Origin: Acinetobacter sp. ANC 4178
GTDB lineage: Bacteria; Pseudomonadota; Gammaproteobacteria; Pseudomonadales; Moraxellaceae
Direction: 5' to 3'
Assembly: GCF_004331175.1 (NCBI RefSeq)
Contig: NZ_SJOD01000001.1
Span: 496,001 to 560,000 of the forward strand
DNA: 64,000 nucleotides
Part shown: in pieces, positions 17,023 to 23,924 of the stretch
Numbering within the stretch: position 1 is the stretch's first letter
Layout: each line of letters opens with the position of its first letter
The notes under the pieces: model-generated
Told to the model about the DNA's origin: nothing
The model's database searches: none
The model's input: only the letters and a program-made list of their open reading frames with translations
Position numbers and translations under genes: made by a program

Positions 17023-17535
17023 ATGTCTCAACTTCCTTCTATTTCAGCAGAACTCATTAATCGTGCAATTGCTGGTAATGCAGCAGCACAGTTCGAGGTT
17101 GCCACTTTATACATGGAAAGTGAAGATGAACAGCACATTGAACTTGCCGAAGAATGGGCGTTAAAAGCTGCTGCAAATGGTAATGTCGAAGCCATGTACT
17201 GGCTCGGTGAAGGCTATACCGTTTATGCAAAAGAACTGCTAGAAGAAGATCCTAAAGAAGCAAAATATTATTTTGAACAAGCCTTCCATTGGCTCAAGCA
17301 AGCCAGTAGCGTCAAACATGCAGCTTCTATTTTAGAACTTGCAGGTTTCTACCGTCGTGGCGATGTGGTCGAAAAAGATGTTGTAAAATCTGTCGCCTTG
17401 GTACAACAAGCCGCAGAGCTGGGTGACGTACAAGCCATGCGCGACTTGGCTTGTATTTATGCACATGGTTTAGGCGTTGAAATTGACGAAGCCAAAGCAG
17501 ATGAATGGAACGACAAAGCGCAACAAGCTAGTTAA
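17023..17535 (+). CDS. Sel1-repeat (SLR) protein
   Basis: About 170 residues built of tandem Sel1-like helix pairs: NAAAQFEVATLYMESE, GNVEAMYWLGEGYTVYAKE, HAASILELAGFYRRGDVVEKD, GDVQAMRDLACIYAHGLGVEID. There is no signal peptide, so it is probably cytoplasmic and acts in protein-protein contacts; a partner cannot be named. I prefer the ATG at 17023, with TTTGGA 6 bases upstream, over an in-frame TTG at 17002. A hairpin separates it from the convergent DUF4424 gene. Confidence 0.82.
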   Translation: MSQLPSISAELINRAIAGNAAAQFEVATLYMESEDEQHIELAEEWALKAAANGNVEAMYWLGEGYTVYAKELLEEDPKEAKYYFEQAFHWLKQASSVKHAASILELAGFYRRGDVVEKDVVKSVALVQQAAELGDVQAMRDLACIYAHGLGVEIDEAKADEWNDKAQQAS

Positions 17536-17548
17536 GCTCGAGTAATAA

Positions 17549-17586
17549 AAAACAGAAACTCTTTTTGAAACGGGTTTCTGTTTTAA
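17549..17586. terminator. Bidirectional terminator between the Sel1 and DUF4424 genes
   Basis: AAAACAGAAAC pairs with GTTTCTGTTTT across a ~16-base loop. With A- and T-runs at the ends, it can serve both convergent genes. Confidence 0.8.
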
Positions 17587-17596
17587 TACCTTCTAT

Positions 17597-18553
17597 TTAC
17601 GAGCGGACATGAACAAAAATAAGGTCTAAATCGCGTTTTGGTAGAAAATTCTTTTTCCTCATTTCAAAACGTGTTGGGCTAATTTTTTTGACTTCTCCAT
17701 CCCAACAAAATGACACCAACTCCCCCGCATCTCGTTCTACAGTCAGTTTAAAATCTGCTATCGGTTTTGCCCAGTTTGCTCCTGTTGTTAAAATATAACT
17801 TAATGCTTGATAGGGCGCGTGCTGAGCCTTGGCTTTGGCAAGTCCCGCTTTAAAGTGCTTATCCATACAGTAAGTTTTTTCATCTTCTTCTGGATACAGT
17901 GACACTGAACCGCCGACCAATGGTGCATATTGATGCTGAATACGCGTAGTACTGTTGGCTTTAAAATTTTGCTGCCAACTATAAATAATCTGCGCTTCCC
18001 AATAGATTTCATCACCTGCTTGATAAGGTTTTAACAATTGCTGCACTTGAGGCTCTTTACAGGCAAACATCCGAGCACTGTAATCAACGTCTTGCTGCAT
18101 ACTCCACGGATACATCAAATCGTGTTCAGTAAATCCACATTTCTTTAAAGCACTGGTGACATCAACAGGATCGGCTTCCCAATTCACTTCACCTTGCTTG
18201 GTCAAAGTTGGTAAAAAAGCGCGTACATGCTGCTGGGGTTGAATGCTCTTGCCATTCGCTTGTATTTTAAAACTTTGCAGCAAATGTTCGGTATGTGCAA
18301 AATCGCTTTCACGTGAACTGCCCACACGCGGTAAAGGAAATAACACCGTTTCTTGAATATCTTGATCAGTCAGATTCTTAAATTGATAGTCCACACGAAT
18401 CTGCTTTTTACTCACAAATAAATCTTCACTGTGCATGGAAATTTTAGGATTTTTCAGATATTGCACACCACCTGTCGCCACAAAGCCCGTGCTGTCATTG
18501 GCATTGACCCAACCGCACAGACACAATAGCCCTAAACCATAGCCCCATTTCAT
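17597..18553 (-). CDS. DUF4424-family secreted protein
   Basis: 318 residues with a Sec signal peptide (MKWGYGLGLLCLCGWVNA, cleaved near AND). The mature start DSTGFVATGGVQYLKNPKIS then KKQIRVDYQFKNLTDQDIQETVLFPLP is characteristic of DUF4424: a beta-rich periplasmic protein whose residues after the signal peptide describe a gain-type FVATGG motif. It contains several Cys (CGF, CKE, YCMD, FCWD) that could form disulfides. Function is not known for the family. It is monocistronic with a shared terminator downstream. Confidence 0.75.
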   Translation of the reverse strand: MKWGYGLGLLCLCGWVNANDSTGFVATGGVQYLKNPKISMHSEDLFVSKKQIRVDYQFKNLTDQDIQETVLFPLPRVGSSRESDFAHTEHLLQSFKIQANGKSIQPQQHVRAFLPTLTKQGEVNWEADPVDVTSALKKCGFTEHDLMYPWSMQQDVDYSARMFACKEPQVQQLLKPYQAGDEIYWEAQIIYSWQQNFKANSTTRIQHQYAPLVGGSVSLYPEEDEKTYCMDKHFKAGLAKAKAQHAPYQALSYILTTGANWAKPIADFKLTVERDAGELVSFCWDGEVKKISPTRFEMRKKNFLPKRDLDLIFVHVRS

Positions 18554-18722
18554 CTTATTCGTCCTTCTTCTATTTCTTAATTATTCAATATCTTACAAGT
18601 CAACCGATGATTTAAAGTCAGATCAATATGACACTTCAGTCTTGATATTCAACTCTACTCGACAGCATGACTTTATCTATTCTACCTTTTAACAAAATAG
18701 ATAAAGTCGACGTTCGAATCAT

Positions 18723-19262
18723 TTAGTTCAGCATGGTCGAATGAATTTTTGCGTCATGGTCATCAATGATAATAATCTGTCGGCAAATGCCTTCTGCTTT
18801 ACGTTGCTGTTCAAATACCAGTGCAGGCATTGGTTCAAAATTATCAAAGAAACAAATTTCCCGATCATCTATTGAATACACCAAAGACTGGTTGCCCACT
18901 TCATCTAATGTGTCATAGTACACAATCGCCATTTTGCCATTTTCAATTGCAGCTTGAATTTGGGCGTAGCTCAATGCGGACTCAATCGGGATACGTAAAG
19001 CTTTTGCCTCGGCATAGCTTTGTCGTTCGGTACGGTCGATATTCGGGTCAGGGTCGGTATGAAAAGAAACTTTAAATCCAATCTTCTTTAAAGCAACCGC
19101 TAGTGCAATGGTAAATGTGCCATCTTGATGATCATGTCGGCACAACTTGATCAACTCATTCATGTCGACATGGGCACCATGATGTTGCAGCAACATCCAA
19201 ACGGCAAATACACCACAATTCGCTTCTAGATTCAGCAAAGAATCAGGAATCTCTAAAGCCAT
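18723..19262 (-). CDS. C39-like peptidase-fold protein, catalytic His apparently replaced
   Basis: 179 residues from the ATG at 19262, which has a GAGAG ribosome site. An upstream in-frame extension to 19367 overlaps the preceding gene and is unlikely. The N-terminal part NLEANCGVFAVWMLLQHHG matches the Cys region of the C39 papain-like fold. In the later block NQSLVYSIDDREICFFDNF, the place where C39 peptidases usually carry the catalytic His (before a run of hydrophobics and ID) seems to hold Asn. It may therefore be a non-catalytic or divergent relative. It follows the DUF4917 gene by 52 bases on the same strand. Confidence 0.6.
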   Translation of the reverse strand: MALEIPDSLLNLEANCGVFAVWMLLQHHGAHVDMNELIKLCRHDHQDGTFTIALAVALKKIGFKVSFHTDPDPNIDRTERQSYAEAKALRIPIESALSYAQIQAAIENGKMAIVYYDTLDEVGNQSLVYSIDDREICFFDNFEPMPALVFEQQRKAEGICRQIIIIDDHDAKIHSTMLN

Positions 19263-19314
19263 ACGTTCACTCTCAAGATATATTGGGCGGATGATAATGC
19301 TTATAGATTTAAAC

Positions 19315-20361
19315 TCAAGGATTATTCCAACAACCTGAGCTTTGACTATCAAAAAATTCCACCTCAACTTGTGGAGCTAGCTTCTTTATTTCAGTATAAA
19401 TACGATGACACTCTTTTTGATCTTTTGAATACGTCGAAATTGCAACTTTAGCCTTTGATTGATACTTAAAAATTTGCTTAACCAAGTGTGATTCTTGTTG
19501 CTCCATTCCCCATCCATAAATCACCAAATTATGATCTTTATCCTTACCGATTAAACTCGGTAAAACTTCATAATAAATTGTACTCAGGTATGGACTTGTC
19601 TTGATGGATTCTTGTTTCTTTTCTCCTGTTCCTTCAGCGATAAATAAAGGAATTTTATCATCTGTCCAATATTGAGTGATCATTGGTAATAGTTTTAAAT
19701 CTTCTGAAGTTTTTAATTTTTTCTCAGCATTAAAAATATCTCTAAAAATCGCTAAATTACCATGTTGGTAAAATGTCAAAGTGATAGATTTTTCTTGTCG
19801 ATAAGACTGTCTAAATTTTTCCCAATCATGGTCAAATAGACCACCTTTCTTAAAGCAATCTTTAAACACATGTCCATCATCATTGATTGTGGTGTCGTTG
19901 CCATACATTCTGATCCAGTACATCAGCAAATCATAATTTAAAGACACAATGGTGCTAAAGCTTTTAGTAAATTTATATAATTGTGGTAATTGATCTTCAA
20001 TATGCGTTCGAGGACAATGCACTGCTCGTACAACTTTGATCAATGCATTTTTAATATTTTGATACGCCTCATCTGTTTTTTGATCCTTAATTTTCAGTTT
20101 TTCATTGACTAATTTCGCATGCCAAACCAATCGAAGAATCAGCTCAAAATCCGAGGTGTTAAACTCTTTAAAAAGCGTCGCAACATCTTCATCAAAAAGT
20201 TGCAATTCTTCTGCTTTTTTCTTTAGCGACCTAAAATCAAATTCTTGATGTAAAGCTATACTTGCACCATTACCAATAATTAAACTTGCCCCTAAATAAT
20301 CATCTTTTATATCGTTCCACTGCTTTACTTCATAAGAAAAGCTTTTGTTCATTTTGTTCAC
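19315..20361 (-). CDS. DUF4917-family SIR2-like protein
   Basis: 348-residue cytoplasmic protein without signal peptide. Near the N-terminus SLIIGNGASIALHQEFDF has the GAGxS-type nucleotide loop of SIR2-like folds. Near residue 140 VSLNYDLLMYWIRMYGN resembles the conserved T/SxNYD of SIR2_2 and DUF4917 proteins. The C-terminus contains NLVIYGWGMEQQESHLVKQI, similar to the GYSFxDxHI block of such proteins. SIR2-like domains can be NADases in phage defence, but no effector activity is proven here. The gene looks richer in AT than its neighbours and stands divergent from the ahcY unit, followed by a C39-like gene. Confidence 0.7.
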   Translation of the reverse strand: MNKMNKSFSYEVKQWNDIKDDYLGASLIIGNGASIALHQEFDFRSLKKKAEELQLFDEDVATLFKEFNTSDFELILRLVWHAKLVNEKLKIKDQKTDEAYQNIKNALIKVVRAVHCPRTHIEDQLPQLYKFTKSFSTIVSLNYDLLMYWIRMYGNDTTINDDGHVFKDCFKKGGLFDHDWEKFRQSYRQEKSITLTFYQHGNLAIFRDIFNAEKKLKTSEDLKLLPMITQYWTDDKIPLFIAEGTGEKKQESIKTSPYLSTIYYEVLPSLIGKDKDHNLVIYGWGMEQQESHLVKQIFKYQSKAKVAISTYSKDQKECHRIYTEIKKLAPQVEVEFFDSQSSGCWNNP

Positions 20362-20403
20362 TATTAAAATTTTCTTGTTAGACAGATATTAACCAATTAC
20401 AGA

Positions 20404-20432
20404 TTGGAACAAAATCAATTTCCAAGTACAAT
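20404..20432 (+). promoter_or_regulatory. Sigma-70-type promoter of the SAH riboswitch-ahcY unit
   Basis: TTGGAA (20404-20409), a 17-base spacer, TACAAT (20427-20432). Transcription would start near 20439, just where the aptamer begins. Confidence 0.7.
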
Positions 20433-20440
20433 AGCCCGCA

Positions 20441-20537
20441 GTCGAGGGATGCTGCGACTTTCTTACAGGTACATAAATGTAAGATCGCTAGGCTCGACGA
20501 TTCGGTTAGACATTCGTGCTAATCAACAACGGCATCC
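20441..20537 (+). ncRNA. S-adenosylhomocysteine (SAH) riboswitch
   Basis: The leader of ahcY can be folded fully into the known SAH aptamer. P1 is GTCGAG (20441-20446) with CTCGAC (20493-20498). P2 has GCGA (20454-20457) with TCGC (20485-20488) and is extended by TCTTACA with TGTAAGA (20461-20467/20478-20484). P3 is GGTTAG (20504-20509) with CTAATC (20519-20524). The pseudoknot P4 is GGATGC (20447-20452) with GCATCC (20532-20537). The conserved GAGG-G-TGCTGC and AGGCTCG core is present. Known members raise ahcY expression when SAH accumulates. The switch to expression (transcription or translation) is not obvious: a T-rich stretch (20552-20564) and the ribosome site follow. Confidence 0.93.
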
Positions 20538-20581
20538 GCGAACATAATGATCAATTTTTATTTTTAATTAAGGAGATCGTA

Positions 20582-21964
20582 ATGAACGCGGTTAATGCTT
20601 CATTTACAGATTACAAAGTTGCTGACATCACTCTAGCTGACTACGGTCGTAAAGAAATCAAACTTGCTGAAGCAGAAATGCCGGCATTGATGGGCCTACG
20701 TAAACGCTATGCTGCTGCAAAACCACTTGCTGGCGCAAAAATCCTTGGTTGTATCCACATGACCATTCAAACTGCTGTTCTTATTGAAACATTGGTTGAA
20801 TTGGGCGCGGAAGTTCGTTGGACTTCTTGTAACATCTTCTCTACTCAAGACCATGCTGCTGCAGCAATTGCGGCTTCTGGTGTACCTGTATTTGCTTGGA
20901 AAGGCGAAACAGAAGAAGAATACATGTGGTGTTTAGAACAACAAATCAATGTAAATGGCACACCTTGGGATGCCAACATGATTTTGGATGATGGTGGTGA
21001 TTTAACCCTGCTTGTTCATGAAAAATACCCTGAAGTGATTGCAAAAATCCACGGCGTAACTGAAGAAACGACTACAGGTGTTCAACGTCTGTATGAAATG
21101 CTTCGTGACGGTACTTTGAAAGTTCCTGCAATCAACGTAAATGATTCAGTGACTAAGTCTAAAAACGACAACAAATATGGTTGCCGCCACTCACTCAATG
21201 ATGCCATCAAGCGCGGTACAGATATGCTTTTATCTGGTCGTCGTGCGCTTGTGATTGGTTACGGTGACGTAGGTAAAGGTTCTGCTCAATCACTTCGTCA
21301 AGAAGGCATGATTGTACGTGTTACTGAAGTAGATCCAATCTGTGCTATGCAAGCATGCATGGATGGTTATGAAGTTGTATCTCCATACAAAAACGGCGTT
21401 CAAACTGGTAAAAAAGAAGATGTAAATGCGGATCTTCTTCAAAATACTGACCTCATCGTAACGACGACTGGTAACTACCACGTTTGTGACGCTGCGATGC
21501 TTGACTCATTAAAAGCAGGCGCTGTGGTGTGTAACATTGGTCACTTTGACACTGAAATCGACACCAACTACTTACGTGGTTATAAATGGGTTGAAGTTAA
21601 GCCACAAGTACACCAAGTCTATCGTTCAGAAAATGACAGCGATTATTTAATCCTTCTTTCTGAAGGTCGTCTTGTAAACTTGGGGAATGCAACAGGTCAC
21701 CCATCACGTATTATGGATGGTTCTTTTGCCAACCAAGTCTTAGGTCAAATGCACTTATTCGCTGAAAAATTTGCGGATCTTGCTGAAGATCAAAAGCAAG
21801 CTGCTATTCGCGTAGAACTTCTACCTAAGAAATTAGATGAAGAAGTTGCAGCGGCAATGGTTGCTGGTTTTGGTGGTGTCTTGACTCAATTGACTCAAGA
21901 ACAAGCAGACTACTTAGGTGTAGCGGTTGAAGGTCCATTCAAATCGGACGCTTATAAATACTAA
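20582..21964 (+). CDS. ahcY: S-adenosyl-L-homocysteine hydrolase (adenosylhomocysteinase)
   Basis: NAD-dependent cytosolic enzyme that splits SAH into adenosine and homocysteine, relieving product inhibition of methyltransferases. About 460 residues. Catalytic features include [41 protein letters not shown] and [19 protein letters not shown]. The NAD motif is [13 protein letters not shown] near residue 225, and the C-terminus ends in the typical SDAYKY. The start at 20582 has AAGGAGATCGTA ahead of it; an in-frame ATG-less extension upstream would run into the riboswitch. It is controlled by the SAH riboswitch in its leader. metF follows on the same strand. Confidence 0.97.
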   Translation: MNAVNASFTDYKVADITLADYGRKEIKLAEAEMPALMGLRKRYAAAKPLAGAKILGCIHMTIQTAVLIETLVELGAEVRWTSCNIFSTQDHAAAAIAASGVPVFAWKGETEEEYMWCLEQQINVNGTPWDANMILDDGGDLTLLVHEKYPEVIAKIHGVTEETTTGVQRLYEMLRDGTLKVPAINVNDSVTKSKNDNKYGCRHSLNDAIKRGTDMLLSGRRALVIGYGDVGKGSAQSLRQEGMIVRVTEVDPICAMQACMDGYEVVSPYKNGVQTGKKEDVNADLLQNTDLIVTTTGNYHVCDAAMLDSLKAGAVVCNIGHFDTEIDTNYLRGYKWVEVKPQVHQVYRSENDSDYLILLSEGRLVNLGNATGHPSRIMDGSFANQVLGQMHLFAEKFADLAEDQKQAAIRVELLPKKLDEEVAAAMVAGFGGVLTQLTQEQADYLGVAVEGPFKSDAYKY

Positions 21965-21972
21965 GTTTCAAG

Positions 21973-22118
21973 CCTCTCCTAACCTCTCTTGCACTGAGCT
22001 TTAAAACAGTGCTTAAAGCACGTTCAGGAGAGGGACTTTGATTACAGAATGATGTTAGCAATGAAATCTTGTTATCTCTATTCAATGTAATGCATCTCCT
22101 TCTCCCTCTGGGAGAAGG
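21973..22118 (+). repeat. Nested palindromes in the ahcY-metF spacer (REP-like)
   Basis: CCTCTCCT (21973-21980) pairs with AGGAGAGG (22026-22033), enclosing GCACTG (21991-21996) with CAGTGC. Further on, CCTTCTCCC (22098-22106), loop TCT, GGGAGAAGG (22110-22118) form a very stable hairpin. The motif CTTCTCCCTCTGGGAGAAGG resembles widespread extragenic palindromes of gammaproteobacteria. There is no T-run after it. It could trim or protect mRNA between ahcY and metF. Confidence 0.6.
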
Positions 22119-22169
22119 ATGGGATGAGGGTAAACACAAAAAATAGCATTTATAAAAAAGGATTTGAAC

Positions 22170-23006
22170 ATGTCGAAACACATTCCTATTTCTTTTGAGT
22201 TTTTCCCGACCAAAACGGATGCGGGCGCAGAAAAACTGAAAGTCGTACACCAAGAATTACAACTCCTAAACCCTGAGTTCTTCTCCATTACCTATGGTGC
22301 AGGCGGTTCAACCCGTGAGCGTACCTTAGCAGCGATTGCAGAGTTTAATGGTAAAGGCACACCTGTTGCCCCTCACCTGTCTTGTATTGGTGATGACAAA
22401 GCACGTATTGCTGAATTACTCGATATCTATAAAGATCAAGGCATTGACCGTATTGTGGCTTTGCGTGGGGATTTACCTTCTGGTCAGGTCGGTTTAGGTG
22501 AATTGCCTTATGCAACGGATTTGGTTCGCTTTATTCGTGAACATTCAGGTGATCACTTCCATATTGAAGTTGCTGCGTATCCAGAAATGCATCCTCAAGC
22601 CGATAGTTTTGACCTAGACATCCAACATTTTTGCGACAAAGCCAATGCAGGTGCTAACGCAGGTTTAACTCAGTTCTTCTTTAATCCAGATGCCTACTTC
22701 TATTTTGTCGAGCGCATTCAAAAAGAAGGTGTGAACATTCCTATCGCACCAGGCATTATGCCAATCACCAATGCTAGCAACTTAATTCGCTTTGCGGACG
22801 GAACAGGCGCTGAGATTCCGCGTTGGATTCGTAAGCAACTGGCAACCTATGGTGATGATACAGCAAGCATTAAAGCTTTCGGTCATGAAGTGATTGTGAA
22901 ACTTTGCGAACGCCTGATTGCTGGTGGTGCACCGAGCTTGCATTTTTACACCATGAACACGACTGATCCAACACGTCAGCTTGTACTAGACCTCGGTTTA
23001 GCATAA
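22170..23006 (+). CDS. metF: 5,10-methylenetetrahydrofolate reductase
   Basis: FAD enzyme that makes 5-methyl-THF for methionine synthesis. 278 residues from the ATG at 22170, which has AAGGA 8 bases upstream; an in-frame TTG two codons earlier is unlikely. Family blocks are ISFEFFPTK at the N-terminus, FFSITYGAGGSTRERTL, HLSCIG, RGDLPSG and the C-terminal FYTMNTTDPT. It follows ahcY in the same direction behind a palindromic spacer, so both work in the activated methyl cycle, although the riboswitch signal need not reach it. Confidence 0.96.
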   Translation: MSKHIPISFEFFPTKTDAGAEKLKVVHQELQLLNPEFFSITYGAGGSTRERTLAAIAEFNGKGTPVAPHLSCIGDDKARIAELLDIYKDQGIDRIVALRGDLPSGQVGLGELPYATDLVRFIREHSGDHFHIEVAAYPEMHPQADSFDLDIQHFCDKANAGANAGLTQFFFNPDAYFYFVERIQKEGVNIPIAPGIMPITNASNLIRFADGTGAEIPRWIRKQLATYGDDTASIKAFGHEVIVKLCERLIAGGAPSLHFYTMNTTDPTRQLVLDLGLA

Positions 23007-23046
23007 GTATTTAAACACGATTCACCCTATTTGAGAGTAAAACCGA

Positions 23047-23763
23047 ATGCCTCGTTTTTTTATGGAAGCAGAACTCAATGTTGATCACACTGTCGAACTG
23101 ACTGAAACGGTGTTTCACCACTGGGTAAAAGTTTTACGTGCTCAAGTCGGTGAAACAGCGACTTTGTTTAATGGACAAGGCGGCGAATATGAAGTGACCT
23201 TAAGTGACGTTGCCAAAAAGTCAGCATCGGTTCAGGTCACTGCTTTTAACCCAACCAATCGTACTCCAGCTATTCGCACTTTACTTGGTCAAGTCATGAG
23301 TAAAGGGGACCGTATGGATTATGCCATTCAAAAAGCCGTTGAACTGGGTGTATCTGAAATTCAATTGTTGACCTCAGAACGTTGTGAAATGCGTTTAAAA
23401 TACGACCGCGACCAAAAGAAGTTGGATCATTGGCAAAGCATTGCGATTGCTGCCTGCGAACAATGTGGCATGAACCTTGTGCCAAAAATCCTTGCACCCC
23501 TTAGTTTAGAGAAATGGCTTGCGTCTGAACTACCAGAGACTAAACTTGTGCTCGCACCTAATAAGGATGAAACAAATCCTTTAAACAATGCCAAATCAAA
23601 TATTGTACTGCTGATTGGACCTGAAGGAGGTTTAAGCGAGATAGAAATTCAAGCTGCGAATGATGTAGGGTTTGTTAACTGGTGCATCGGCGAGCGCGTA
23701 TTACGTACCGAAACTGCCCCTGTGGTGGCATTGTCCATCTTAAATTACAATGTTAGACCATAG
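23047..23763 (+). CDS. rsmE: 16S rRNA (uracil-1498-N3)-methyltransferase RsmE
   Basis: SPOUT-class methyltransferase acting on 16S rRNA U1498. 238 residues. The N-terminal PUA-like part has VFHHWVKVLRAQVGE. The middle KGDRMDYAIQKAVELGVSEIQLL and the C-terminal knot LLIGPEGGLSEIEI plus GERVLRTETAPVVALSIL are diagnostic for RsmE. It uses SAM and so fits beside the methyl-cycle genes, although co-regulation is only suggested by the same direction and 40-base spacing from metF. Confidence 0.95.
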   Translation: MPRFFMEAELNVDHTVELTETVFHHWVKVLRAQVGETATLFNGQGGEYEVTLSDVAKKSASVQVTAFNPTNRTPAIRTLLGQVMSKGDRMDYAIQKAVELGVSEIQLLTSERCEMRLKYDRDQKKLDHWQSIAIAACEQCGMNLVPKILAPLSLEKWLASELPETKLVLAPNKDETNPLNNAKSNIVLLIGPEGGLSEIEIQAANDVGFVNWCIGERVLRTETAPVVALSILNYNVRP

Positions 23764-23924
23764 TTTTTCCAAAAAGATAAAAATACGGATGGATAAGATT
23801 GATATTTATGAATAACCTGATTAATCTAAAAGTGACCCAATATTTTGTGATTTTATTAAACGACTCAGCAGATGAATGGAACGTATAACCTACACAGTAT
23901 CTAGAACAAAACAAAAATAAGGTT

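Noticed and set aside
20516..20581. In-frame extension of ahcY into its leader
   Set aside because: It overlaps the riboswitch P3/P4 region; AAGGAG is placed right for the ATG at 20582.
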